Shown here in pieces: positions 34,722 to 46,274 of a DNA stretch of 64,000 nt. A model generated the notes under the pieces. It saw only the letters and a list, made by a program, of their open reading frames with translations. It was not told the origin of the DNA and did not search any database. The position numbers and the translations under genes are program-made. The DNA is taken from the NCBI GenBank assembly GCA_009733575.1, contig ML769574.1:62001-126000 (forward strand), in the 5' to 3' direction. The first letter of the stretch is position 1. The number at the start of each line of letters is the position of its first letter. This stretch comes from Gymnopus androsaceus JB14. Taxonomy: Eukaryota; Basidiomycota; Agaricomycetes; Agaricales; Omphalotaceae.

Positions 34722-35699
34722 CATAGGGGACCAGTCAGTGGCACCTGTATCCTCCATCAACTGCCATGGTTGTTCCAAAAGTTCGAACCCACCGAGTCCA
34801 AGCTGGACCAGCTTACGCAAACAGCCTCCTCGCTAGCACAGTTGATGGCGCAGATGGCTTTGAAAGGAGATGGGAATTCGAACAGGTCCAGGAATGACCG
34901 TTCTCCAAAGCCAAGTTGTTCCAACAGTGTTTCTGGGACGATTGCGACAGTCCAAAGTTCAACGATTGCGTGGATTTGTGCACAAGTGGGTCAGCCAAGG
35001 TCGAATCGAGAGAGACGCCAATGGTTTTCGTCCAGCTGAGAGGTGGTCAGTGTCTTCCTCGAAACCAGAGATACACTGAGGGTACCTTGAAGCAGTGCTT
35101 CGAGCACTATTTTGAGGACCATCCATCCGAGAAGTCCTGGATGTGGGAGTCTCCAACGGAAGAATCAAGCCCGTTTGGAGGAGTCGATGTTGAGTGCACT
35201 CGAGGTACACGGTTCAAGGGTTTCAAGATCCTGTGATGATGGAAAGAGCGTCAGCATACATGGCCATGTCAGTTGAGCAAAGCAGTTTTGAAGGGGAGCC
35301 TGAGGAAGAGGCAATCTGTCAGCTGTTGTTCAAGATCGAGACATGTTGAGCTGCAAAAGAGAAAGCAGCTAAAGACATACCTGAGCATTTTTTGAAGCCC
35401 AAACCACCCATTCCTAGACCTCCAGTTCCTCCTCCTCCTTCTGAGCCTTCCCCTCCGATTCCAGTCAAGGCCTGGTCCTGCTTGTATTCCGAGGCCACTT
35501 ATTGGCAAACTCCCTCCGAACTAAGTTCCCCCGCAAGAGAGAACCATTGGTGTCCCTCCAAAGGATGATTCCTGTAACTTCCGTTATTGCCCTCCAATTG
35601 AGACAGAAGCTGCAGTAGGAAGAGTCGTTGAAGCAGGGTTATTGAGATCTATTAGCAATCGCGCCGGAATATCAAAAGAAGATTAAAGAGGGTGTGACT

Positions 35700-37260
35700 A
35701 GCCGTAGAACGGCGTAGATGGAAATTTGTTGGATATGGAAGAGCCAACGTACCTGCTGAGCCAGTCAGGCTTCTCTCCAGCAACAGTTGATGATATGGAT
35801 GCACTGCCTGTTTCCGCAGATGGGAAAGGAGGAAGTGCTAGAAGTGTTCATGAACAAGCGGAAGGAGCTCACGGAAGGTGACAGAATATATGTTGGTGAG
35901 AGTTGACTTCCATTCGAGGAGTGACAGCGATTGTTGGAGAACACCCCATCCATTGTATTACAAAATGGGGCTGCAGTATAATTGCCATGTCGATGGCAAC
36001 ATGCAATGTGTTGGGTGTAATGTTTGACCCTATGCATTGCATTCCCCTGCAGAGTGCCAACGATAAGATGGATTGGACCTTGGGGATTGCGAGGGATGTG
36101 CGTTTCTGTTTTGGCGAAGTCACTGCCATTCTCCAGGTCCACATAGTTGATTCCCCTGCCTACGATGTTTTTCTAGGCCGTCCCTTCGAAGTTCTCACCC
36201 AAGCTTGTACTCAGAGCTTCCTATCCAGAGACCAACACATTACGATTATCAATCCCAACACCGAGAAGATTGTCACAATTCCAACTGTTCCGTGAGAGCC
36301 ACCGAAGTTTCAAAAACCAGATGAGCGAGAATGGTGAGCTCCTAAAAACGACATGGGAGTGGTATATATGCTTGAAGAAAGTCCACCGCTCACACAAACC
36401 AAGTTCAATGGGTCATGAGATAGAGATGATGCGCTCCTCGCTGTTGAATGAGTTGAGGAGGAGCTGCTGTCCACAAAAGTTGAATGTGGAATTGGTCGAA
36501 GATAGAGTTGAGGCTTTCCTTGCCGTTGAGCGAGTCGAGGAAAGCGTAGCGCCCATCATGGAGATGGTGTTCGATGACGTAGTCAGTGAGGACGCTCTCG
36601 CCATAGTGGAATTGGCCAAAGAGATGCGTACTCCCAATTGGGAAAATCTGGCTGGCATTGCCGACATATCAATCAGGTTCAGATCCGAGAACATCAGTCC
36701 AGTTGCATGTCCAGATTGTTTCTCTCATTCTTTCTTCCATGCTCCCGCATGCCTCTCGTTCAACAAGCAAGTATACACGAGTATTCCCGATGCCAAAGCC
36801 CGTTATGGACCAGTACCTATTCCAGGCTCGATAACATTTCCCCAGAAGTCTCGACTTTTTCTGTTCCCTCCCCACGAACAGCATCCAGTCCTTAATCCGA
36901 GTCCTCTCCTATTCATTCCAACTGGTCAGTATACCAAAGCTCACGACAAGTCTGCCCTCATTTGCGTGGCACCAAATTGAGAAAGACCGAATCAAACAGC
37001 TCCCTATTCCTCCCGGTCAAATGGACAGAGTTATTTCATTGAATCATCCACGTTGGTTTGTCGTAGTGACAATGGATGGGAAGTGGCCGCAAATCGTTCA
37101 CAATTTGCAGTATCTGGACACAGCAACAAGCCGGAAATTCTCAATCTCGCCGGTTTCAAAACAAGTAGTAGCTGACAAGTACGCATGTCGTTCAGTTTTG
37201 GCGACCCTCGATATTTTTGAAGGATACGACGGAAGGTCCCTCGGATCTAGCTCCACGTGA
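35700..37260 (+). pseudogene. Protease and start of reverse transcriptase of the gypsy element, degenerate
   Basis: 35903-36295 matches retroelement aspartic protease layout (WGCSIIAMSMATCNVLG, LQVHIVDSPAYDVFLGRPF). The catalytic Asp before Gly is absent: the sequence reads ITKWGCS where D-x-G is expected. 36270-36980 is the protease-RT linker (ending FIPTGQYTKAHDKSAL). 37021-37257 holds the first RT blocks (NHPRWFVVVTMDGKWPQIVH, LATLDIFEGYDGRSL) and then stops; the YxDD block and everything after it are missing up to the 3' LTR. It cannot supply its own pol functions. Confidence 0.75.
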
Positions 37261-37547
37261 TATCACCATGTTCCATTGCATGCCATTGTCCATCCAGCCC
37301 ATACAAGGCCCTGTTTTCCTCTGGCACATCTCACCTCCCTGTTCCAGGCCTCAACGATGTTTTCAATGATTCATCCGGACGCTGGTAGTTTTATCTTGCT
37401 GAATATATTTCCGGTTCGTTACGCAGTTGCCGTTAGTTCTAGTGAGTTATATTTTGGTATTCAAATGTTGTTCTTTCTGTTTTCTTTTTTTCTTTCTTTT
37501 CTTTTTGCTTTGCCTCCCCCCATTTTCTTTTTAAAGTGGAGAGGGGG

Positions 37548-37888
37548 TGTCGCGCCTCATATGCGTCTATATGCGTATGAGCGCGACAAGTCCTTCAGAC
37601 TTGACGAAACGGACAATTACCCTATATTTACTTATATAGTACATAAAAACAGACACTTACTTACTCAGTGACAGAGTCTCAGTCTCGCCGAGACTCGTTA
37701 CCTTCGCATTTGATTGATATACACCGATGCCACCAACTGTACAGCTGGTGGTATATACGGCGACGCTACCAACGATAAATAACCTTGTTTTCCCCCCATT
37801 TCTTACCTGCTAAACTTGTGAACAGCTGCTGATTGCACCCCACAAACTTGAAGCATGTCCCACGCACACACAGAGACTAAGCTTTACA
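37548..37888 (+). repeat. 3' LTR of the gypsy element
   Basis: 341 bp, preceded by a 15-base polypurine tract. Confidence 0.92.
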
Positions 37889-37893
37889 ACCAC

Positions 37894-39296
37894 CAACAAT
37901 ATGGCTTGGTTCAACAAAGTGATTCCCAACAGTAGGGCAAAACCACTCAGGATAACAGACAGTTTGCTTCCTGTACACCTGAGCTCAGTCGCAACAGATG
38001 GTCATTTCTTGGTGGTCACACTAGACTCCTCAAAACTAAAACAACAATTTGACTTGGTTTAAGTCAGGGTTTTCACAGCTGCTAGGATTATAAGTCTCTA
38101 ACACTGGGCACAATAAACAACTCTTTCCGTACCACACAAAGTATTACTTTGGCTCACAAGGGAGTGGTATCTTTCCTGTCTCAGCTGTAGCTATGTCAAC
38201 GAGGATTCACACTAGCAACAAATGAGGTCCAAAGGTAACTTGTTTTGCAAAGGAAATATAGCTAGGCTTTTATACTACTCTCAGCCAGACGCTGGTTAAA
38301 TAATAAAGTACTTCGAGAATCCAGAGAAATGGTACAACTTGTTCAGAAAAGGAGAAATTATAATAAAATAGTCCTTATATGCATATATCTACAACCCTAA
38401 TGATCTGTTTGTCTGCTTCTTATGGGTATTACACCCTATTTCTATCTGGGTTATGCACCTTTGGTCCTTTCCTGGGCGACGCATACTGCTATGTAGCTGA
38501 CGCATGCCCAGCGCTGTGCTCAATAATCCCATCATAGTTCTGTTTCTTGTTGTAACTTATTGTGTCCTCCTTTCCTTCCTTCGTATTATCATTTCCTATC
38601 CTTGTAGCTTCCCAACCATATCCATATCTCTATATCCCTGGAGTATATTCATGCAGGAAAACACCAACCAATGTACGGTGTTATTCTCCTAGCTTGAATC
38701 TTTGTCTATTACATGTCATTTTCTTCTGTTTCTTGGCAGACATGTATGCCTTTCAATCCTGGTACACGTCACTTCGAGAGCCTACATATGCTCTCTTGGC
38801 TTCATCAATCCTTCTGATCTTGTTTCATTCTTTTCAGCATACACCATTTATCCATTGTTTGGTGCCAAACAAATTATTAGCACTTCCTTGGTATCAAGCT
38901 TTGAAGTACCCTTTGGCTATCATGACAATCCCGACATCAGCCCACTTGAATTGGTTCTGTCCTGTTTTGTGAAGTCCATATCCTTTCCATAATTCCCTGA
39001 CCTACTTGTCTTCAGAGTGTATCCTTTTGATCTCGAGTCTCTGTGGGCGATGTGCCTCTTTTACATGAGTGCTGGCATTGACATGCCAGTGAGACTCCAC
39101 TACCGGACTACGGATTCCTACAAACTACTTAGAGCTGATATCCAATTCAATACTGTGGCTCTGTTGGTCCAAGTACTTCCACACTTATTAGACTCATTAC
39201 AGCTATCAGCTTGGGCTCACTATAGCTCTCTTATACCGTCTCTAGAAGCGAACTTGTCAAGAATCACGTTCTCGAGGTCTTGCCAAAAATTTGGCA
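37894..39296. other. Inserted DNA right of the gypsy element
   Basis: About 1.4 kb with no recognisable coding. It belongs with 32993-33303 to an insertion inside the minus-strand family B LTR. Confidence 0.4.
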
Positions 39297-40189
39297 TATT
39301 GGTAACAATGGTAATAACAGACTAGGGTACATGGACTCGGAGTGTCTACTTATATACTTTAGGGAGGCTGTGTAAGTCATTGGGAGGGCCTGATGGATAG
39401 TTATCAGGTGCGGGAGGCATCCGGGAGGCAGGATAACTGGTAATCACATGTAGAAAGTGTCCGGCAGGCAGGATAAATGGTAAATAAGCATGGAAAGCAC
39501 CCGCAATTTAGGTAATGAGTGCGGGAAGTATGCGCGGACAGTCAGAAAGCGTGGAAACATCAGCGGGTGGATAGCGGGTGCAGGGAGTAGCCAAGGCATG
39601 ACAAGTAAGTACTAGTACATACCAGTAGTAAGTACTAATGCATACTAGGAGGTAGTTGGTAAGTAAGTAAGTACCAATATTTACTTGTAATTAAGACTGT
39701 AGCTAAGTACTCACTAAGCACCAACAGTAAGTACAAGTAGGTATTGCTAGTTATTTTAACAGTGAGTACCAGTAAGTAAGTAACAATACTTGCTTGTAAG
39801 CAACTTGCAAGTAAATACTAATACAAACACTTACTAGTACTTAGTACTTACTGAACCCTACTTGTCAGTACCTACCAATACTTAGTAGCTGAGCATATTA
39901 AGTTCAAGTATTAGTACTTACTGGTATTCTTGGACAAGATAGTGGTATATATTAGATTTTAATATCAATTATGCTAAAACTAGTACTAATATTTATACCT
40001 AGTGCTAATAAGTAAAATTAGTATAGTACTTACTACATAGAGTACTTCAGTATCAGAATTTTTGCAGGTGCCTGATCCACAGGTACCTGCAGGTCATTAA
40101 AAATTTCACAAAGACTGACCTGCAACCTGGGGATCTGCAGGTATACCTGCAGGTACCTGTTCCGGATCCGGACCCATGTCCATCATTAA

Positions 40190-40745
40190 TTATCTCCCTC
40201 TCCTCATTGTGTCCATCTCCAACTGTGAAGGTCAAGGTTGAGCCCAAAAGTCCTGTACCAGCTCAACTCAAACCTGCTCATTCACTGACTATGATCTCCA
40301 ACTCCAAGGATGATGGAGATATGGAAGCTGTGGAAGTAGTGATTCCTAATCGTCCAGAACAATGGCCAGGTTCTTATTTTGCCATTGATATTGCATGGGT
40401 GTTTGCGCTATTGCAGAAATCTCAGTATCAGGGTGCTGGTCAGCTTGAGGCCCTTTACCACAAAGCTTTTCCTGGATCCCCACCTCCGGAAGCAAAAAAC
40501 TGGCCTCAAGCAAACTTCTTTAGCCTGAGAAACAATTGGAATTGGGGACCTGAGGAGGTGAAGGAGTGAGCATTGAAGGCAGTCTACCTGGCCCTTAAAG
40601 GATGACAACCAAAGGTGGTGATCAAGACAGCAAGACAAAAACCAGTAACAAAGGTAGTGAAGAAGCCTTGGAAGGTAGTTTATAGTTCAAGCAAGAGTGA
40701 TTGGGAAGATGACGCAGATGAAGATGAGCTGGATGAGCTTGCATG
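40190..40745 (+). pseudogene. Transposon ORF, part 3 (C-terminal)
   Basis: The frame 40207-40569 (KVKVEPKSPVPAQLKPAHS, then PGSYFAIDIAWVFALLQKS, KNWPQANFFSLRNNWNWG) continues the ORF split at 32.07 kb. A Ser/Pro/Glu linker followed by a globular end is typical of these transposon-associated proteins. Coding ends in an acidic tail (DWEDDADEDELDELA, about 40.70-40.75 kb). Function unknown. Confidence 0.5.
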
Positions 40746-40859
40746 AATATGATACAATTCCATCTTACATGATTTGATACAATCCTTTCCTTCTATGATA
40801 CAATACAGCAATATGATGCAATCTGTTCTTTCTACAATAGAATACAGCAATAAAATGAC

Positions 40860-43320
40860 TTTATCTGAAATATCTTGGATGGAACCCTTCTCCCTTGAGC
40901 TGCTTCTTCTTCTTAACCTTGTTATACAAGATAATCATAATGTTCAGAAAAAACTTGTAGAAAACCACACCCATCTCCTGTGTAACTGGCTGATAGTGTC
41001 ACTGCGTCCAAAATATACATTGGTCTGTTCTGCAATGGATGTGTTGAAAAACCATTTGTTGCCAGTCTCAGTTGGGTACATGAGCTCGGGAAACTTTGCT
41101 GGATTACATTCTGAACAACACCATAGGTCCTTCACCAAGTGTTTACTCTTGTGTGATAGAACACATCAACAGCAAGACCAACATCATCAAAGAAGGTTTG
41201 GATACTCTTGTTGTTGCGCTTGCAAACATGCTTTGACAGAATACGGTTGCTATCAAAAATGAAATAGTTTGGCTTTTAGTGTCCTTTGTAAGTGTCAATA
41301 AAGAAATTTTAAAAGGAAAGCGCATGTTAGTACAAGGAGAAGTAATCAGAAACCTATAACTTGAACATACTGCAACTGCAGAAATAGTTTCAGAGTGAAA
41401 GAATGTTTGGCGTGTAACTATCGCATCAGCAAATGGGGGAAAAACTTGCGAGCTTTCGGCGCTTGCGGAGGCTTTTCTACTTGCATGCAAGCTCGCAAGT
41501 AAAATTTTGATAACAATTATGGCTCATTCGAAACAAATTGTACTAGTAAATAATAAATATCAGTATAAGAGTTATTTGTCTTCTTCATTGAAAGCGAGCA
41601 ACTGATGTGTATGAAAGAATAAGTGTTTTATGCAGGAAAAGATGTGAGCGCATATGGGAAAATCCGAAAGTTGCGGAAAAACGGGTTGACTTGCGAGGTT
41701 GCGGACTTTCGGGCTTTTTGGGGTTGTGCAAGCTTGTACAACCGGCAAAAGTGCCTGGAAGTTTTTCCCCCCTTTTCCTGATGTGGTATGAGTCATACCA
41801 CATGGAGCAATGATTACTGGTTTGTTGTGTGTCCGGCGGCATCCAAACTGAGCACGAAAGCATTCGGTATTTTTGATTTGAGTACTGCTGTCCTCCGAAA
41901 CAACATCAACTGCATTCATATTCAAATTTTCATCAGCACCTTCATCCCACATACATTTGCAGCTTCATCAGCATGACATGCATGAGCTAATTGTTCCTTG
42001 AGCTGGAATGCAGCTGTTCCAGTCTTGTTGTATTTCCTTTCAGCAGCCTGGTTTTTGGGATCAGCATTTGAGCCCTGTGAGTCAATGAGATCCTTGCAGC
42101 CCTTGATACAGCAAATAAAGTTCTGAGCATCATGTTCCTGACAGAAATTATCATGATTGGAACAAAGGTTATTCTTGCAGTGAGAGACACCACAACATGG
42201 TCATCTGACAGTTACACCATCACAGACTACTGTAAAAACTTCGAGAACTGGAGAACACATTAGTGTGGAGAATAGTACAGATTACATGCACTTACCCTTG
42301 TCATCCTTCTTGATGATGCATACACACTTGTTACATTGGTGATTGACCTCAACCTGCCCATTCATTGCAATCTTCAATTTCATGGTCACCATTGCTTCTT
42401 CAAACTGACAAGCTTGGTCTATAGTTTGTGGGACCATGAGAATAGACAAATGACTCTTATGCCATTCAAGAAGCAAGAGTAACTTGAAGCCATTGTAAAC
42501 ATACTTGTATTGCAGATTAGCACTGACAGTCCAGTCGGGAGGAGCCCAAGGCTTGGGCCAACAGCTGTCATATACTTTGACTGTGTTTGAGGCAGAAACC
42601 CTAGAGAATATATTGAAAAGAGAGATAACACAGGAGAAAAAGAACTCTACCATGCATGTAGCATGTTACTCCTCCACATGCGCACCAATGATGTCTCAAT
42701 GAAATGATGAGTAGACACCTGCAGTACTTGTGGACCCACATCTTCATTATAGTAGACCCTCCGTTGGTCATTCATACCTGGAATTGTATGGACAAAGTAA
42801 TCCAGATGGTAGACAATCCCACAGCCTATTGGGGGTTGTTTAGCAATGTCTTATACAGCAAGTTATAGAATTATACCATTGCAGGTAAATTGATGGGCTT
42901 GAACAGGTATAGGACCAAAAGAAGAAGTGTAGAGGATGGCTTCATGTTCAGCAGCAGTTTGAAGCTTTCGGAATGTGTCATTGAGTACATATTTACATCC
43001 AGAGTTTATACAGAAGAACATTGGAGGAAATAGCAAATAAATTGATGCTATATTATCCAATAAGTCATTTGAAAATGTAAAAGAGGATAGGAACACATAC
43101 AATAGAGCTCACCACCATGTTTGGCAAAGGTAGAATTCATTGCTTGGTCTGTCGCAATGCAATCCAGTATCTCATTTCCTTGCCAAGCCAACTCTTTTAC
43201 TACATCCCAGCAGGCCTCTACATTCTTGTTATTCATCCTGCATGCACATGCAAGAAATACCTTGGCTTCATTCAGAAGTATTGGCGGTGTATCAAAGGGA
43301 TTGTGGTCTGAGGGATACAA
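40860..43320 (-). pseudogene. KDZ-superfamily transposase with CxC5- and CxC6-like domains, degenerate
   Basis: In minus-strand order: NEAKVFLACACRMNNKN and TFAKHGGELYCMC (43.05-43.32 kb); a CxC5-like region (FPPMFFCINSGCKYVLND, LYTSSFGPIPVQAHQFTC, 42.87-43.02 kb); VYYNEDVGPQVLQVSTHHF; an alpha-helical part ending HQCNKCVCI; a CxC6-like part (CCGVSHCKNNLCSNHDNFC, EHDAQNFICCIKGC, 42.07-42.22 kb); GCRRTHNKPVIIAPCGM (41.81-41.87 kb); NRILSKHVCKRNN; and CNPAKFPEL..., GNKWFFNTSIAEQTNVYFG (41.0-41.1 kb). This is the domain order I know from KDZ transposases of Agaricomycetes. Frames change repeatedly, and several stops occur, for example TGA at the start of the CxC6 part and stops after RRTHN. The gene is dead. 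CxC assignments are by motif recall. Confidence 0.8.
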
Positions 43321-43323
43321 CAG

Positions 43324-43981
43324 TAATCACACCGCCAAAGATTATGCTTCAGTCAGACTGAAGCATAATCGGAAATGAGATATTTCAGTGCACACACGAA
43401 ATGTAATTTTTCGGACAAGCATATAAAATAAATATTTCCCTGGACTTATGAAAGAATTACATTCAGGCCCTTGGAATTTTGAATTTTAGACAGACTTCCG
43501 AAAGAACACTTTTCAATTGAGCTCTGAAAACAAAGCTTTCAATCCAAACTGAATCCTTTTATTTCACCACAAGAATGAAAGTATTTGTTTCGGAGAACCC
43601 TTTCAGCTGGCTCCCGAAAGACAACACTTCAATTCTCGGCCCGATCCGGGCCGCTGCCAAACCGGACAGCGAAAGGCAATCTTTCAGGGCAATATTGAAT
43701 TGTTCTTTGAAACAATTACTTTCGCTCTAATTGTGAAAGCAGGACTTTCAAGTCCACATTGAAACTATTGTTTTCTCAGTTTAATTGAAACATTTTCTTT
43801 TCCACCTCTGTATAAAGTTCTAAATTCAGAAGGTTGTAATTTAATTCCTTCATTAGTCCACCGAAATATGTATTTTCTATACTTGTCCGAAAAAATACAT
43901 TTTGCATATGTATTGAAATATTTTATTTCACACAATGCTTCAGTATGGCTGAAGCATAATTATTGGTGGTGTGAATACAGT
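43324..43981. mobile_element. ~660-bp MITE with GATTATGCTTCAG ends
   Basis: The left end TAATCACACCGCCAAAGATT and right end AATTATTGGTGGTGTGAATA are imperfect inverted repeats of ~30 bp; each also holds a small hairpin (ATTATGCTTCAG/CTGAAGCATAAT). CAG flanks both ends, a possible 3-bp TSD, which would fit Harbinger-type elements. The interior has many short GAAAG / CTTTCA steps. It abuts the N-terminal end of the KDZ transposase. Confidence 0.65.
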
Positions 43982-43986
43982 ACTAT

Positions 43987-46274
43987 TTCAATTGATTCGG
44001 TGGTCATGGGTCACGGAGGCCTTCTGATGTGCCCAAATTTGACCAGGTCACAGGTCACATTTTGAAAGTGCCAAAGTTTTTTCATGTGACACACTCAAAA
44101 TTGCCTCAAAAAACGCAAATTTTGGGTCAAAAATGCCAAAATTTTGCTGGGGTCACATGGCTCCACTGCGAGGTGCCGAATCCAAAATTTCGTCAGGTTG
44201 GTCACGATCACAAGGGTGTGCCGAATCAATCAAAATGGTACAGTATGTTGTTCTTGAGTTGGACAGTGAAGAGAGTAAGTGCAATTATTTGAGATAATGC
44301 ATACAAGCAGGCCTCGCTGGATGCATTTTGTAGTGTGTCAAGCAGTACTGACATTGTGGTGTGCAGATATGTGCATTGAAGTGCCCAACTGATGTGGGTG
44401 CTAAGCCTGGACTCTGCCATGTGCTTCACACTTGTGACTTTATTTTGGGCTTGCTAGAGCCATATATAACTCTAGGGTGATCATAGGTACTCATACTACA
44501 TATATTATATGATATTTAGAGCTATATACATCAGCAAAAACTGTTTTGGGCCCAGGAGGATCTAAGGTCACCTAGTCCTAGGCCCAAAACAGTTTTTTCT
44601 GATGTAGAATTTTGGACTTGGACTTGGAGTTGGAATCCCGGGATCCCGGGAAACCTGGTGCTGTCAGACACTGAGTCATGCTGTTATCTATTCAGCGATA
44701 GGCTGGTGGCAGTCCATATATCTACATACTTATACTGAGCCTGGTATCACCTTTAGGCAATATAATTCCCTTGTCACAATTCCGAGCTATGGTGGGATGT
44801 TAATGCAAGGCATGGAGCAAAAGCAAATCCATCTTTTACTTGTTATAATCTCACATTTCCGATGATTTTTTACTTAACAAGTATTGGGACAATAAAATGT
44901 TCTATGCATTCAAGAAAAGCAACTCTTGTTCATACAAGTCATAATGGTAGTTTACTGTCCTTTTATTACCAGTCCAAGTATGGTTTTGAGAGTTAAAAGT
45001 ACCAGTGGTAGCAGTGCTGGCCAGTGTCAAAGCATTTCTTGCCAATGCTGGCCAGTATCAAAGCATCTCTTGCCAGCACTTTCCAGCGCTGGAAGCACTG
45101 GGAAATTTATAGATGCTCTGGCAGTGCTGTGGGAGAAAAATCCCAAAATACAGGTTTTGCTGATGGGGTCTTTATTGAACGTGCCTTATATTTCCGGAAT
45201 AGCAAGCATTTCTATCAGGATTCTGTAAACAAGAGATGTATGTCTTGGATACAGTATTCTGTGGATTTCAAATGTTTAACGTGGACTAGCAAATCCAAAC
45301 CAACGGAGAGTTATGTTTCCGGCTTATCAATACTGTCACCACATGCTCCTCCGCATTGATCAAGGTGTTTGAGGAGCTGAAACAAGGAGGTGAATGTTGG
45401 CTTGACAGTCTCAAGCTTAATCTAGAAAAATACAAAAAGCAAGTTGCTCTTTGTCTCTTGGGTTGTGTCTAATGGTCTCATTGACATTCATCATGGGCTT
45501 CAAGATATTGCACACAACAGATGCCTCTCTATGGATAATTCTACTGAACAACCCCCTTGCAGGCAACAACCCTCCCAAAAAAGGAAATTTTTGCAAAAGC
45601 ATCACACTTTTGTCACATATGTTTGAGTGTGATTTATTTTTTTTTCAATTCTTTTGTGTGTTTTTTTTGATAAACGAAAAGTCAGCTACCACCTCATGCC
45701 TCACCTTATTTAAGTTGCAACACAAACTGCTCAGATTCCCAAATAGGGCTGGTGGCAGTATCTGAGATATGTTGGGTAAATACCCTTCTGTTGGTTGTCC
45801 AGCCACTCTGTACACCACATGTACCCCTATCTGCTTCCATATATAAAGTAGGTAGATACAAGTTATCAATCAATTGTTCTTGCCCCCATTCTTGATGGTT
45901 GATTCCCTCCTCACTGAGGTTGTACCTGCTGACTGAGCTTGTCTGGCTCTTAACAATATAAAGACTCCAGATTATTTCTGACCTTCACAAAAAAAAAAAT
46001 AGTTCTGAGGCAAATTTATATGTTGTGACCTCAATGTGACCATGTGTGACCATATGTGACCTCAACTGGGTTGTTAAATAAGACTTGAGCCAAGGGAGTT
46101 GTTCAGTAGAATTATCCCTCAAATACTGTATCATTTTGAATTTAAGTTCAGTAACACATAACTTGGTGTACTGAACTGAGGTGATTTCTATCTTGTAAGA
46201 TGTAACATTGGCCTTTGAACTATGATTTTTTGGCACTTATAGGCTAAATTTGGCAGCTAGCTACACCTGCCACT
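43987..46274. other. Repeat-rich spacer without a supported gene
   Basis: 44.03-44.23 kb has repeated GGTCACA / CAAAATTT steps. 45.0-45.17 kb has direct repeats (GCCAGTRTCAAAGCATYTCTTGCCA) and ends with CAGGTTTTGCTGATG, matching the MITE end family at 19.5 kb. Open frames near 45.3-45.6 kb are unrecognised. Confidence 0.4.
44527..44606. mobile_element. 80-bp foldback MITE, TACATCAG..CTGATGTA
   Basis: The ends CATCAGCAAAAACTGTTTTG and its near-exact reverse complement form a ~30-bp stem with a short loop, flanked by TA. The ends match the larger MITE at 19.5 kb (CATCAGCAAAA), so it looks like a minimal member of that family. Confidence 0.7.

Larger units (their letters stand above)
33304..37888 (+). 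mobile_element. Ty3/gypsy element with both LTRs but most of pol deleted, 4585 bp
   Basis: The 5' LTR 33304-33644 and 3' LTR 37548-37888 are both 341 bp (TGTCRCRCCTCATATGCG... to ..AAGCTTTACA). ACCAC flanks both ends (33299-33303, 37889-37893). A polypurine tract (AAAGTGGAGAGGGGG) abuts the 3' LTR. The interior encodes Gag, a protease-like domain and only the first part of reverse transcriptase; RNase H and integrase are missing. The LTRs differ at roughly one base in fifteen by eye, so the insertion is not recent. Confidence 0.92.
32308..39605 (-). mobile_element. Second copy of the family B LTR, inverted and interrupted; TSD TTACT
   Basis: On the minus strand it starts TGTCATGCCTTGG (39605) and ends GGGTCTCACA (32308). 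TTACT flanks both ends. The segments 39605-39297 and about 32992-32308 match the two parts of the plus-strand copy at 26058-31407. Between them lies inserted DNA of about 6.3 kb that includes the gypsy element 33304-37888. The minisatellite part (32.57-32.79 kb) has more repeat units than the other copy. Confidence 0.75.
32073..40182. mobile_element. Outer TIR element, split by nested insertions (~8.1 kb in total)
   Basis: GATGGACATGAGTCTGGATC at the left end (about 32069) mirrors GATGGACATGGGTCCGGATC at the right end (reverse complement, to about 40184). CAGGTACCTG repeats lie just inside both ends. Inside these, both sides are filled with short AGTACTAGTA / TACTTACT steps (32.22-32.30 and 39.60-40.04 kb). 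Taking out the LTR element between them leaves about 0.8 kb, the size of a non-autonomous element. It split the cysteine-motif ORF. No clean TSD is seen. Confidence 0.6.
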
